A stretch of 64,000 bases of DNA. Source: Cryptomeria japonica (lineage: Eukaryota > Streptophyta > Pinopsida > Cupressales > Cupressaceae). The stretch lies in contig NC_081414.1 of NCBI RefSeq assembly GCF_030272615.1, positions 910,721,009 through 910,785,008 of the forward strand, given 5' to 3'. The notes beneath the pieces were generated by a model that made no database searches, was not told the origin of the DNA, and saw only the letters and a list, made by a program, of their open reading frames with translations. Position 1 is the stretch's first letter. Each line of letters begins with the position of its first letter. Below, piece by piece: positions 1 to 10,550 of this stretch. Position numbers and translations under genes: made by a program.

Positions 1-408
1 TTTTTCATTTCATGAATGAATGTTTTCATCTGTAATCAAAGATCAAAGAAGAAAAATCATAAATATCGAAAGCAATCAAGTTCAAACCAAATCACATATG
101 TTAATCTAGGAGCATATGCATTCTGTATTTTTTTTGTTCATGCATTGAAATTGAGACACTTTTTAAGTCAAAATCCCTTGCCCAAAAGTCACAACCATTG
201 CAAAATTTAAAATCTTGTAAAACTATGGTTCTAGCACATAGCTATGTGCTTCTAGTAAATATTGACGAACTCTAGTAAATACTGATGCATTTATGGTAAA
301 CTTTGTCACACTTCTAGTAAATTCCTCCATGCTTCTAGTAAAAATATCTACACTTTTGGAAAATTTCCCAATGTTTCTTTGTTAAGCATCAACCTCTCAA
401 AAACTTTA
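1..408. other. Flanking retroelement leader fragment with 21-bp-period TTCTAGTAAA array
   Basis: This is the target sequence into which element A inserted. No credible gene is present; the short open frame near its left edge has no recognisable features. Positions 230-360 hold about seven degenerate copies of TTCTAGTAAA, with TCTAG-like cores near 230, 251, 271, 291, 313, 334 and 355, so the period is 20-22 bp. Another copy lies at 15417-15427, just beyond the truncated right end of A, which suggests that the same host sequence resumes there. By analogy with A, B and C the array probably marks the leader of another retroelement (inference). CTTTA at 404-408 is the left candidate target duplication of A. 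Confidence 0.55.
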
Positions 409-1340
409 TGTAGTCACATAAATCTGTCTAGTTTAATTAAATGAATATTTGATATTTATTTGATTAAAAATCCACTGGCCATCAGTTAATTAAATTAATA
501 TTTAATTATATCTTCAAAACATTCTCCTATTATTTAAATAAATTATTCAATTTATTTTAATTAATTCACTAAACCAAATTCACAATCAATTAAATGAATA
601 AATCATATTTATTTCATTTAATCCCCTATTCCTCTTTTAAATAAATTAAATAAAATATTTATTTAAATCATTTATCCCCACACTTGCATTTTCCTACACA
701 TGCAACTTGCACACATTTATTGAAATAAATTAATTTATTTTAAATAAAAATCATATTTTCCCTCACCCACCAAATCCACTTGCAAGCCTGAACCCCTTCT
801 AGATTCTTCTAACCCCTTCCTAATTAGCCTAATCCATCCCCTAATTATTGTCACATTCCTAAGCAAATTTAAGTCACTTCTCAAAGACTCCAAAGTCTTT
901 GAAAAGTATTAAATGCTTTGTGTGTTCAACAATTTAACCTCCAAAGTCTTCCAAACCACTTATGGCTCTTACATGACCATTAATGGCTCTTACATAACCA
1001 TTTATGGTTATTTCAACTTGCACTCATGTGTCTCCTCAAGCATTTATTGCTTTGACCATGGTTATCCCTTTTGCCTTTGCACAAAAGATTATCCATTGGA
1101 TAAAAGCTTTATTCTTTGAATAAAGAATTTATTCATTCAACTAACCTTGACCTTAACTTCCAAGTTAACCTCCCAGGTCATGTCAAGCATTTAATGCTTA
1201 TTCCCTCTCCTCTCAACCTATCTCACATTGACACTTGTCATCTTGGGATTGGGTTGAAAGCCTCACATGGATCTCAAATCGTTTAATCCTGACCCTTGTT
1301 GAGATTACTCAATCTAAACCATCCATTGCTCCATTTTTCC

Positions 1341-1348
1341 TATAAATA
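1341..1348 (+). promoter_or_regulatory. TATA box in A 5' LTR
   Basis: TATAAATA in the context TTCCTATAAATAGAGC, about 930 bp into the LTR. The same box is present at the matching place in the truncated A LTR (15273-15280) and both B LTRs (37299-37306, 61019-61026), so it is the likely core promoter. Transcription probably starts 25-35 bp downstream. Confidence 0.75.
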
Positions 1349-1584
1349 GAGCTCACATTCCTCATTTTCAAATCCTCAAGCATTTAGCATTCTTAGCCAT
1401 AATCCTGAAAACTTGTATGCATTCAATCTATAGTGAATTTTAGAGAGCATTTTAGCATAATAAACTCATATAATTGTCATTTTGGTTTAAAACAAATCAT
1501 CTTAGTATCTATAGCATCTAGTATTAGTTTTTCATTCATATTTTGAGCAAATACTTTAATCTTGAATCTCCATAAGCATCCACA

Positions 1585-1788
1585 ATGCAAAAAGCTGCTA
1601 AGAGCTACACTATTTTGGAACTTGGAGAGGAGAGGAACAAGGAAGGAGAAACTACCAGCATGGTAGAGAGCATTTGGAGGAGCTTAGTTGCTTTTTGTAG
1701 ATTCCTTAAGCTTTCTTTTTGCTTAGTAGTGTCTTTCTTGATATGCTTTCCTAGGATAGTTTTTAATTTAAGATTTTCTAACATCTAA
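1585..1788 (+). CDS. Small LTR-borne ORF, 67 aa, uncertain
   Basis: Starts MQKAAKSYTILELGEERNK and has a hydrophobic C-terminal half rich in F, L, V and I that could be one membrane segment. The matching frames in B's LTRs (37503-37688 and 61223-61408) are 61 codons and keep the same N-terminal half and hydrophobic tail, but their first codon is GTG rather than ATG. It lies downstream of the TATA box, so it would be the first frame on the genomic RNA. I do not recognise it. It may be a real leader peptide, an upstream regulatory ORF, or chance openness in conserved U5 sequence. Confidence 0.25.
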   Translation: MQKAAKSYTILELGEERNKEGETTSMVESIWRSLVAFCRFLKLSFCLVVSFLICFPRIVFNLRFSNI

Positions 1789-1859
1789 CAATCAACTCTT
1801 GTTGTTTCTTGTTCAGGTGTTTGTTTATCCTAATCTTGTCCTTTTTGCAGAGCATCATT

Positions 1860-1882
1860 TGGTGAACCCGACGTGAATCGAA
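1860..1882 (+). promoter_or_regulatory. Primer binding site, tRNA-Trp type (A)
   Basis: TGGTGAACCCGACGTGAA and the next bases, two bases after the LTR end, are complementary over 23 nt to the 3' end of plant tRNA-Trp as I recall it (CCA end, acceptor arm and T arm). It would prime minus-strand DNA synthesis. The tRNA assignment comes from memory and was not searched. Confidence 0.8.
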
Positions 1883-1950
1883 GCACCCAAAAACTTTTTT
1901 TAAAAAAAACCAACTAACATGTTTAAATGTTGAAATTGACACACAGGTCG

Positions 1951-2195
1951 CGCTTTAGCGCTTTTGATCGCGTTGTAGCGCTATTGCAACTTGTTATTCT
2001 AGCGCTATTGTTTTTACAATAGTGCTATTGTCTCAAGTTTGGCGTTGTTAGCGCTTTTGTGCTTATTTCAATTCTTTTGAGTTTTTCTAGCGCGTTTGTA
2101 TTCACTACCAAATTCTTCTTTTAGTGCTTTTGTTTCTGTAAAAACATGTTTTTGGTTAACTAGTGCTTTTGTTTTCACACAGACTAGCGCTATTG
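1951..2195 (+). repeat. AGCGCTATTG array in A leader
   Basis: At least nine copies of a degenerate 11-mer TAGCGCTATTG or TAGCGCTTTTG, with copies starting near 1956, 1976, 2000, 2020, 2049, 2088, 2122, 2161 and 2185. Spacings are about 20 bp or two times 20 bp. The core AGCGCT is a perfect palindrome and decays mainly to AGTGCT. It begins about 70 bp after the primer site, where retroelement RNAs usually keep dimerisation and packaging signals. Function is unknown. Confidence 0.85.
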
Positions 2196-3767
2196 TAACA
2201 GAACATTGTAAGGGAGGCCTTGTAACTAAAAAATTGATTTATTTTAAGCTTGTGGAAGCCCCCCCTTAGGTGTGGATTTTACTAACTGTTTGCTTTTTGT
2301 GCGGGTCTAAAACTCACTTCCTTAGAATCAAAATTTTGTCTTTGGTGTTTTAAAAACTGAACAAAAAAACAACTTTTCTTTTCTTTCCAGTTAGGATCAT
2401 TTGTTTTTGGTGCCTTAAAACTGAACAAAACAAACTTTGTTTATTGCAAGTTTAGGCTTAATTTTTCATTTGGTACTTAAAATCAACAAGACAAATTTAT
2501 TTCTTGCATCAAACTTAAGCAAAAATTTACAATCCACACTTCAAAATTTTGGTGCAAATAAAATTCACAATCAACTTGTCTCAATTTTGCAAAATTTATT
2601 TACTTCAAGCAAACGTGCATTTTATTAAGTTGACAAGGATTTCATTTTCCTAGTTACTTAAACATATTGCCTTTGAAGTTAAAAAGAACATCATGGTTGT
2701 TGGAGCAACATCTCCAATTAGATAGAAAATCATTGCAATGACAAGTTAAAAAGAACAAGTGTTTTTCATGATTGGCACACTTGTGCAAAAAGTTGGTCGA
2801 GTGGTCCTACTTCTAACACATACTATCCTCTCCCTTGGCTTTCGTGGTCCTAGGTGCAAGAGAAAAGTGTTAGTAACACTCAAATTTTTATCTTTTTAAG
2901 AGAGGCCTATCAAGAGACACATCACTCTTGGGAATGACCTCGCGCGATAAATCCTTTGAGCCGCTATAGAAATCAGGTGAGAGCGAAAGCTGTAGCCTTG
3001 GGTATACTTGTTCCTACAGTGTAACTTGCCGAAAGAACAAATGGGCCGCACCACAAGTTATAAGGCTCTTAAGTGAGTCATTGCAGAATGAACTTATGTC
3101 CAAAGACATAGAAAATGACTAAACACCTTTAAGTAGTAGCCCACCCGTTCTATTGATTGAGGATATTTGTGATATAATTCAGTGCAAGAGCATAGATGGT
3201 TTTGCTCCCAAGATACTCACCATACATATTTCCTTGAGTAGAAACATAGCTTTTTGAAAAGTCACTTGTGACTTGATAAAAGTGATGACTCCCCCATCAT
3301 AGGGATCATCTATTTGTTATGCTCGTGCAAGACTTAGTATATCACATCCTTACCTGCCACGGTGGGATTCATAAGGTATGTAGTACCAAAGTCAAGGAAA
3401 TGTCAAGATGTGGGCTGAATTTATCGCAACTGGCCATTTGACCTTAGGGATACAAAATGTTTGAAGTGTTTTCATTTTAGTCAAGGACCAAGTACAAATT
3501 GAGCCGACTTCAGCCTTTGGAAAGAAAAACACCTAAAATACACTTAAAGGAAAGGGTCATAAAAGTTCAAAAGATTGGGTTGATCTAGACCCATACTTAC
3601 TTGTGCCTTTTGAGGCAACATTCTTGTGTTTGTGTGCTTGCTTTGTTTTCTTGTCAAAGAAACATCATAAAATCCAAAAATCAAAACAAGTATTCATCCA
3701 ACCAAACATTTTTCAAAACAACCAAAAATATCAAAAACAAAGTGCAACAACAAAGTATCAAAACTTT
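2196..3767 (+). other. Long untranslated leader of element A
   Basis: No credible gene. Positions 2330-2520 hold degenerate repeats around TTGGTGC and TTAAAACTGAACAAA. Positions 2790-3420 are markedly conserved with B (38670-39290, about 95% by eye) and contain two perfect inverted repeats: AGTGTTAGTAACACT at 2866-2880 and AAGTCACTTGTGACTT at 3259-3274. Both are identical in B (38746-38760 and 39139-39154). Several ATG triplets precede ORF0, so simple scanning to ORF0 or gag would be inefficient. Splicing or internal initiation is possible (inference). Confidence 0.8.
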
Positions 3768-4100
3768 ATGACCATTCTTCACATCTTGAGAAAGAAGAAT
3801 CTTCATCAAAACATCAACTTGAAAAGAAGACCATTGATCTCAAAGGCTTTGATCAAAAGGAGGAAATTCTTCTATCTAAATAGACAAATCTTTGTCTCTC
3901 ATAGAGTTTTTCTACGTCACATGTGTCTCTACCTTCAAGGCAAATCAAACGAATTTGATCCAGAGTCATTGAACCGCAGAGCTTTTATGCAATATAGAGA
4001 TTTAAGTTATCACAAAAACCGAGGCAAGATCAATCCCAACTTCTTCCTAGACAACGTAGCTCGAGAAATGCCACCAATGCTCGAAAGGGAAGAGGTATAA
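3768..4100 (+). CDS. ORF0, conserved basic protein upstream of gag (A)
   Basis: A 110-residue frame starting MTILHILRKKNLHQN. The start was chosen because the same Met opens the homologous frame in B. The open frame extends upstream to 3603 but that part is not conserved. The protein is Lys/Arg-rich at the N-terminus and has a conserved middle with FLRHMCLYLQGKSNEFD. Homologues sit at the same place in B (39623-40006) and in the diverged minus-strand element C (31346-31570). In A a TAA ends the frame after EREEV, where B reads on for about 14 more residues. Ogre-type elements are known to have an ORF before gag, but I cannot assign a function. Confidence 0.6.
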   Translation: MTILHILRKKNLHQNINLKRRPLISKALIKRRKFFYLNRQIFVSHRVFLRHMCLYLQGKSNEFDPESLNRRAFMQYRDLSYHKNRGKINPNFFLDNVAREMPPMLEREEV

Positions 4101-4570
4101 TTTGTTCCATTTGTGACACAAAGCTTTTATTGAAGTTAAAAACATTTCATCCATTTCTCACCTTCACATCATCTCATTCATTTTCAACTCTCAAAACATT
4201 AAGAGGTTCTTGTCCTAAATTCTCTTTTGGATATTGCTTGAAATCAAACACAACAAATCACTTTTAGATTGTTTCTACATCTAGGATAAGCCCATCCTAA
4301 GAGACATATCTATGCAAGTTAAAACTAGTTTATGAGTGAATCCTCTCATTACTAGGTAGTTAAGTCTGTAACACATCTCAGATTTCTCTAAACCTTATCA
4401 CATCAAACCTTATCAAACACAAAAAGCAATTCAAAGAAGAAAACTTTGGTAACATCTACCTTTAAGTGCTAGAGATCCACATGCAAAACAATTCACCAAC
4501 CATCAATCTTTCATTTCATCAACAACTCATCATCATTTTCACCCAACTTCAACAAAAACTCATAAACAAA
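4101..4570 (+). other. ORF0-gag spacer of element A
   Basis: About 470 bp with no gene. It is closely matched in B (40007-40454), including the stretch around TCATCCTAAGAGACA, and carries no obvious motif apart from AC-rich sequence just before the gag ATG. Confidence 0.6.
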
Positions 4571-6612
4571 ATGGCTCATACCCGATCACAATCAAGGCAA
4601 CGAGAAATAGAAATTGAAAAAAAAGAGGAGGAAAACATCAATGAATTTCAAGAAGCACTTGGAGGAAATGCTAATGATGAAAACCCAAGTACTCCTACTC
4701 CTGCAACAATAGAAAGGGATCAGCACAACCCTCTCTTTAACATACTTTTTGACGAAATACTCAGGAGCAATGCGGATGCTCACTTTTTAAAGCTTGCTCA
4801 AGAAGGAGCCAAACTCCCCTCTGACTTTGATCTTGCACAACTAAGACAAGCATCAGAATGACAAATTCGCCATGAAGAAGAAAGAGGTAGAGATCCCATC
4901 AGATATAACATTCCTCGAGGTAACCCACCACCTCCTCCTCCAAATGAAATAGAGATGTTGCGGCAACAAGTTGAAAATCTCGCCCAACAACTTCATAGTG
5001 GTGTGAAGACTAATCAATTTTCACTCAATGACATTTGTCCCTATCCCTTTGATAGAAATCTTTATATGCCACCTTTTCCACGAGGGTTCGAAACACCCAA
5101 GTTTGAAAAGTATAGAGGAAAGGGAGATCATCGCGATTATGTCAAGGAATTCCAATCAGCTTGCCTCGAAGTGGCATACAAAGATACATACCTCATGCAC
5201 CTTTTTCCCCAAAGCTTGGGAGGAACAACCACATCATGGTTTTCCCGACTACCAGGTGGCATTAGGACCTTTGAAGAGCTAGTTCAAAATTTCTTGGCAC
5301 ATTACTCTCATAACATTGAACGTGATATCACCATGGCTGATCTATGTAACACTAAACAAAAACCAAGTGAACTATTCTCAGTATTCCTACAATGATGGCG
5401 TCAAATGTCTAGCAGACGTTCTCTTCAGTTACTTGAACAAGAACTAGTGGAAATATTTATTTCCAACTTAAACGAAGAAATGGAATTTCACCTGGATGTC
5501 AAAGACACAGACTCTTTCAATGACATGATCACCAAAGGTTTAAAATGTGAGCAGGCTCTCATCAAGAAAGGACTTATCAAAATCTATAATGATCCAAAAG
5601 ATGGTCCTTGCCCACACTTCAATAGTGACAAACCAAGCTTCTGGAACAAAAAAAAAATGTTGTCAACGGCGGGGTTGTGGATGCAAGAACTATCAAAAGT
5701 GCGCAACCTATAGTTTGATTTGTAGGACAGAATCCCCCACCTCATACTAACACAGTTGTTCCTCCAAATCAAGGTCGCATCACATCTCACGACGAACCCA
5801 GACCTCATCAACAAAAACAAAAGCACACATACACTCCCTTAGGGGAACCCACCGAAACAGTATTACGACAACTGGTTTCTTAAAATCTGGTAACTCTACC
5901 CAAAACATCAAACTATGAACCTCAAGTCAAGCCTTCATGGTGGAGGGATACTGAACATTGTGATTTCCATCAAGGGAGAGGACACAAGACAAGCAATTGT
6001 CACCGATTGAAAGATCTTATTCAGGATCTTATTGACCAAGGTGAAATCAAAATTGAAGGACATGACCCAAAAACAACAAAAAATGATCATCTGATGTTCA
6101 AAAATCCACTTCCATCACAAGATCAAAGGGGTCCTTCCACTTCTAGGAGAGGCACTGATAGCACTGATTATACGTAAGCTGCGCATAATTACACTATAAA
6201 TCATCTGTACGATGCCAGTGAACAAATTGCAACTATAACCATCAAAAATCCTAGCTCCACTTGCAATGTTGTTACATGTCGCAACAAGATTACCATAAAA
6301 GCAGCTCCACAAGGCACCCCATCTATCCCAAAGTAGTATAACCTTGTGGAACAGTTAGACAAAACGCCCGCACTGATATCTATCTTAGAGCTACTGCGCC
6401 TATCTCTGTCTCATAAAACAATCTTGGATCAAGTTCTCCAAGAGGCATCAGTCCCAGCAAACCTAAATAGAGATCAATTCCAAGCCATGGTTGGTAGTCT
6501 AAAGTCATCACCTTGTCTCACTTTTTTCAAAAGTGACAACCCTTCCTTCCAGCAACCTCATAACGCTTCCCTACACATTGAAGGATTTATCAACCAACAT
6601 AGGATCAAGTGA
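4571..6612 (+). pseudogene. gag: gag polyprotein of element A (broken)
   Basis: Structural protein of the retrotransposon particle. It starts MAHTRSQSRQREIE and has an acidic/coiled N-terminal part. The capsid core includes ICPYPFDRNLYMPPFPRGFE, SLGGTTTSWFSRL and ADLCNTKQKP (the plant retrotrans_gag fold). A zinc knuckle of the CX2HX4HX4C type follows near 5955-6000 (CDFHQGRGHKTSNC). The frame is broken by TGA at 4859, TGA at 5393-5395, a one-base deletion in the A-run near 5650, and TAA or TAG codons near 5881, 6175 and 6334. The TGA at 5393 is also present at the same codon in B, where C has CGA. The last TGA (6610-6612) directly precedes the protease and is likewise shared with B. Confidence 0.9.
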
Positions 6613-7212
6613 GTCTTGATCGATAATGGGGTCGGCCTGAATATTTGTACACTACAGTTGGTCACCGCTTTGGGATATGCAATAGAATCAGTGGATCCCC
6701 ATAAAAAGATCACAATCAAAGCTTATGATGATGCAGAACGTTCATCCAAAGGAGCTGTGGTACTACCTATCCAAGTGGGCCCTGTGGTGAAGCATATCAT
6801 CTGTCAAGTTCTGGACCTTCCTCTGCCATACAATCTATTGTTAGGAAGACCTTGGATACATGTCATGCAAGCCATTCCATCCACCTACCATCAGTGTATC
6901 AAGTTCCCACATAACGGTATAGAGATCACAATCCTGGGCAATGCAAACCCCTTTACATATTGTCATAATATCAGTCATCAACCAGAGATTACCGTTCCTA
7001 ACAATAGAGAAGCCATCTCCTCCACATCATACATAAGTCCAGCCTCTCTTACCAGTTCAAACACCACTATACCCAAGCAAGAAAAGCTTAAGATGAAAAT
7101 CATAGAGGAAGGTCCTGGGGAATACAATTTGAGTCAACTCTTTTGTGTGGGACAAATTCCCACTTCTCCTAGAACACATGGTAAACCTCACAGTTACTTC
7201 AACAACCACTAA
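6613..7212 (+). pseudogene. pol: Aspartic protease domain of A pol
   Basis: Retropepsin that would cleave the polyprotein. The active-site motif reads VLIDNGVGLNICTL (Asp-Asn-Gly instead of the usual DS/TG). B has the same DNG and C has DGG, so this is a lineage feature rather than damage. The second conserved segment is LPYNLLLGRPWIHVMQAIPS, the flap and GRPW part typical of plant Ty3/gypsy proteases. It follows gag in the same frame after a TGA four codons before the catalytic Asp. The frame is lost after about 7190 by a small indel relative to B. Confidence 0.88.
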
Positions 7213-8300
7213 TCAAGCCAGCATGTCCTTTGATGCCTTTCATCCTTGGAAAGAGTCAAGAAGAAGAAACCAGAAATGAGGACTTAGTAGAATGGATCTA
7301 TAAAGATCTCATCACCACCGATATGTCGTAAGCTACACTTCCCACAGATCAGTATGGCAAAGGCCTTCTCATTATGCAAAGAATGGGTTATGATGGTCAG
7401 AGTGCTTTGGGACCTTGCAAACAAGGAAGACATGAACCACTGCTGCCGGCATTAAAGCCCAAGGATAATACAGGCCTAGGCTTTCAAAAGGAGATCTTTC
7501 CTAAGCTCAGATTCAAAGGAAAACCTAGCAAACCACTATATCAGACTATTACAAAGAGGACACCTTTTATCATAAAAGAAGCATCAAACACCATCGCAAT
7601 TGCCCCACCGAGGCTCAAAATCTCAACACAACTGCCTATAATACCAATCATCCCACTCATCAAACTAGTGATCCCATCAGCAGCAGCAATAACATCAGTA
7701 GCACCATTAGCAGCAGCAACTACATCAAAACCCACAGCAACATCTACAACACTAGTAGTTCCAGCAGAAGCAACAGAGTCAACACTATCGATACTCCCCG
7801 TATCGGATTCATTGATCCCCATCATCCTTCCTGTAGCACTGATCATTTCATCTACAAAGGTACATCAACTGATCACACCTACAGTATTTAACACAATGGA
7901 CATCCTAGTATGGTATAGTAATCGGATGCTAGAAAGTGATTCAGAGACTGACTCACATGAATGGGAATTTGATTCCATCTAGCTTAATACTTCAGATGAG
8001 GAAGACACATCATTACCTCCACCTTGCAAAGACATCCCTATTTACGGAGAAGCACAAATAAAGACCTCTTGGGTTCCTGACCTGGAAACTTCTTCCACAG
8101 ACCCTACGTCACATCCTACGCCTGATTCTGATAGGGAGAGTACCATCAAATGACCTTCACCACAACGTCTTAACCCTCACTGACATATCTAATGAACTTA
8201 ACCTAATCGATGAGGTAATGCCCATTATCCATCCTGAACTCATCGAATGGAACCCACCTAATCCCCCATGTCTTGACCATTTCTAAAATGATTAGGCACT
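7213..8300 (+). pseudogene. pol: PR-RT linker with G-patch motif (A)
   Basis: The frame at 7374-7982 opens MQRMGYDGQSALG, then GRHEPL and NTGLGF. This glycine pattern matches a G-patch, an RNA-binding motif that betaretroviruses also carry after their protease. After it comes a low-complexity Ala/Thr/Pro/Ser-rich stretch (about 7600-7860), then an acidic segment. Upstream, at 7329, A has TAA where B has CAA. B (43116-43850) and C (28103-28594) have the same domain at the same place. Confidence 0.7.
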
Positions 8301-8310
8301 CATTGACTTT

Positions 8311-9530
8311 TTGGAACTACGGGATAACATACCAAGCAGGGATCACAAAGTTGGATTCGCCATAGAACTTAATAGCACAGCATACTTTGGGGTGGATGCC
8401 AAACCTTTTATCTGCAAAAATATCACAATAAAACATGGATCTTCCAGTGAAAACCACACCATGGCACTGTTTGATTCAACAAAAGTAAAAAGAAAGAGTG
8501 TATCCAATGGTGAAAACCTCTCTGAGGGGCCGGCGGATGAAAGGTTTGACATTCTCCCTACTAGTACACAACAAGAACGATCAATGATTCTCATCAAGGA
8601 AACAAAAGAATACAACATGGGGACTCCTGAAAATCCTCACCACATACACCTGGCATCTCTTCTAACTCTAGAGGAACAACCTAAATTTGTAGAGTTCTTT
8701 CAAAAGCGTCAGATCAACTTTGCATGGTCATATGCAGACATACCTGGGCTTGATCCTGAGTTAGTCATGCATCACCTCACTATAGCAGAAGGAGCCAAGC
8801 CTGTCAAGTAGAAGCTTCATAAGATGCATCCTCAGATTGCAGTATTAGTCAAAGCAGAACTTAAGAAACTCCTAGATATTGGTTTCATTAGACCCATTGA
8901 TTATGCAGAGTGGATATCCAATATTGTGTCTGTCAGCAAACCAAATGGGGGCATCCGTATTTGTATTGAATTTAGAGATCTGAATAAAGCATGTCCTAAG
9001 GATGACTTCCCCCTACCAAAAATCAACATCATAGTGGACCTAACAGCAGGACATGCCATGCTTTCACTCATGGATGGCTTTTTCAGGATACAATCAAATA
9101 AAGATTGCACCAGAGGATCAACATAAGACAGCCTTCACATGTCCATGGAGCACATACTACTAGAATGTAATGCCTTTCGGCCTCGAGAATGTAGGAGCAA
9201 CCTATCAACAAGCAATGAATACCATCTTCCATGACATGATGCATACTATGATGGAAGATTATGTTGATGACTTACTAGCAAAATCGCTCACCAGAGAAGG
9301 TCATCTAGACATATTAGATAAAATCTTTGATAGACTAGAACAATATCATGTTCGACTCAACCCAAAGAAATGTGTCTTTGGAGTAACCTCAGGGAAGCTT
9401 CTAGGATACATTGTCTCTAGCAAAGGTATTGAGGTTGATCCAGCAAAGGTCAAAGCAATCATGGACATGCCACCACCAAAGAACACCAGTCAGCTAAGGA
9501 CATTACAAGGACAGCTACAATCCATCTGAA
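8311..9530 (+). pseudogene. pol: Reverse transcriptase of element A (broken)
   Basis: Copies the element RNA into DNA. An N-terminal connecting part (8311-8811) leads into RT with VKAELKKLLDIGFIRP, FRDLNKACPKDDFPLP and the catalytic box MEDYVDDLL (YVDD at 9260-9271). Damage: TAG at about 8809 where B reads CAG, a one-base insertion near 9087, TAG near 9155 where B has TGG, and TGA near 9527 where B has CGA. The intact site AGAGTTCTTT at 8691-8700 is the empty counterpart of the E insertion in B. Confidence 0.93.
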
Positions 9531-9539
9531 GATTCATTG

Positions 9540-9947
9540 CACAATTGGCAGATAAGTGTCACCCCTTTACACATCTGCTACACAAAAATATACGCTTTCA
9601 ATGGGATGCCAGATGCCAACAAGCATTCAAAATGCTTAAACGACTATCTCATGAATACACCATTGTTGGTCCCACTAGATCTGAGTAGACCTTTATTACT
9701 CTATATATCAGCAACAAATATAGCATTGGGTGTACTATTGGCACAACACAATGCAGAAGGGAAAGAGTGCGTTGTTTACTACTTTTCTCGCACACTAGTT
9801 GGCTATGAACTCAATTACACCCCTATTGAGCAAGCTTGCCTAGCAATAATCTTGGCAACCACTAAACTCAGGCACTATCTATTAACACACAAGGTATAGC
9901 TCATTACAAAGATTGATCCACTCAAATACTTACTCAACAAAGTAGCA
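9540..9947 (+). pseudogene. pol: RNase H domain of element A (Ty3/gypsy type)
   Basis: Removes the RNA strand during reverse transcription. Conserved stretches are PLLLYISATNIALGVLLAQ, CVVYYFSRTLVGYELNYTP and EQACLAIILATTKLRHYL. The open frame starts at 9537, but its first 20 or so residues are out of register with B. TAG at about 9897 replaces B's CAA. Confidence 0.88.
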
Positions 9948-10550
9948 TTGACAGGCCACTTGGCCAAATGGGTGATGATTCTAAGTGAATTTGACATCAA
10001 GTATGTAGACCATAAGGCTATCAAAGGACAAGTCATTGCAGATCAGCTGGTCGATGCACCCCTCATAGGCGATCATCCTCTCATTTCCAATTTTCCAGAT
10101 GAAGAGATATTCATGATCACAACAACACAACCATGGACACTATACTTTGATGGTTCGTACACTAGGCATGGCTCGGGGGCAGGCATTATGTTTATCACAC
10201 CTCAAGGTGACAGTATCTCAAAGTCTTACAGGCTCACATTTCCATGCATAGACAACATAGAAGAGTATGAGGCCTTTATCACAGGACTCAGGCTAGCCAT
10301 ACAATGGAAGTTAAAAGAACTACAAGTCTATGGCGACTCCCAACTAGTCATTCAACAAGAAACAGATGAATATCAGACCAAGGATGACAAAATCATGCCG
10401 TACAAACAAATGGTGGACAAATTAAAGGCATCATTTACTACTATCACCTTTGAGCAGATACCAAGATATTAGAATCAACCTGCTGACGCTATGGCTACCA
10501 TTGCATCTCTCCTAGATCTTCCACAGAATTCAACACGCTATGAGTTCTTA
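9948..10550 (+). pseudogene. pol: Second, archaeal-type RNase H (aRNH) of element A
   Basis: The tether part (MTGHLAKWVMILSEFDIKYVDHKAIKGQVIADQL) leads into a second RNase H fold: LYFDGSYTRHGSGAGI (first Asp), IEEYEAFITGLRLAI (Glu), LQVYGDSQLVIQQ (second Asp) and a C-terminal region ending DAMATIASLLDLP. A second RNase H after the first is diagnostic of the Tat lineage. TAG near 10470 replaces B's CAG. Confidence 0.9.

Larger units (their letters stand above)
409..1857 (+). repeat. 5' LTR of element A
   Basis: Begins TGTAGTCACATAAAT and ends CAGAGCATCA. The start recurs at 14359 directly after a polypurine tract, and the end is followed by a primer binding site. It is 1449 bp long and very AT-rich over its first 350 bp, with repeated TTAATTAA-type blocks. 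A TATA box lies at 1341-1348. The LTR aligns over its whole length with the LTRs of element B at about 85% by eye. Confidence 0.95.

Noticed and set aside
16-210. Small open frame at the left edge as a gene
   Set aside because: Lys/Ser/His-rich translation of AT-rich sequence with no conservation to any other part of the window.
1858-1890. A tRNA gene at the primer site
   Set aside because: Only the complement of a tRNA 3' end is present, with no D arm or anticodon arm around it.
6616-6660. Protease DNG instead of DTG/DSG as an inactivating mutation
   Set aside because: A and B both have DNG and C has DGG, so it is characteristic of these families rather than copy-specific damage.
7541-7846. 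Minus-strand open frame opposite the Ala/Thr-rich linker (and its equivalent at 43427-43714)
   Set aside because: It exists because the sense strand is a low-complexity GCA/ACA repeat. Its own sequence is Val/Ala/Asp low complexity and it adds nothing independent.
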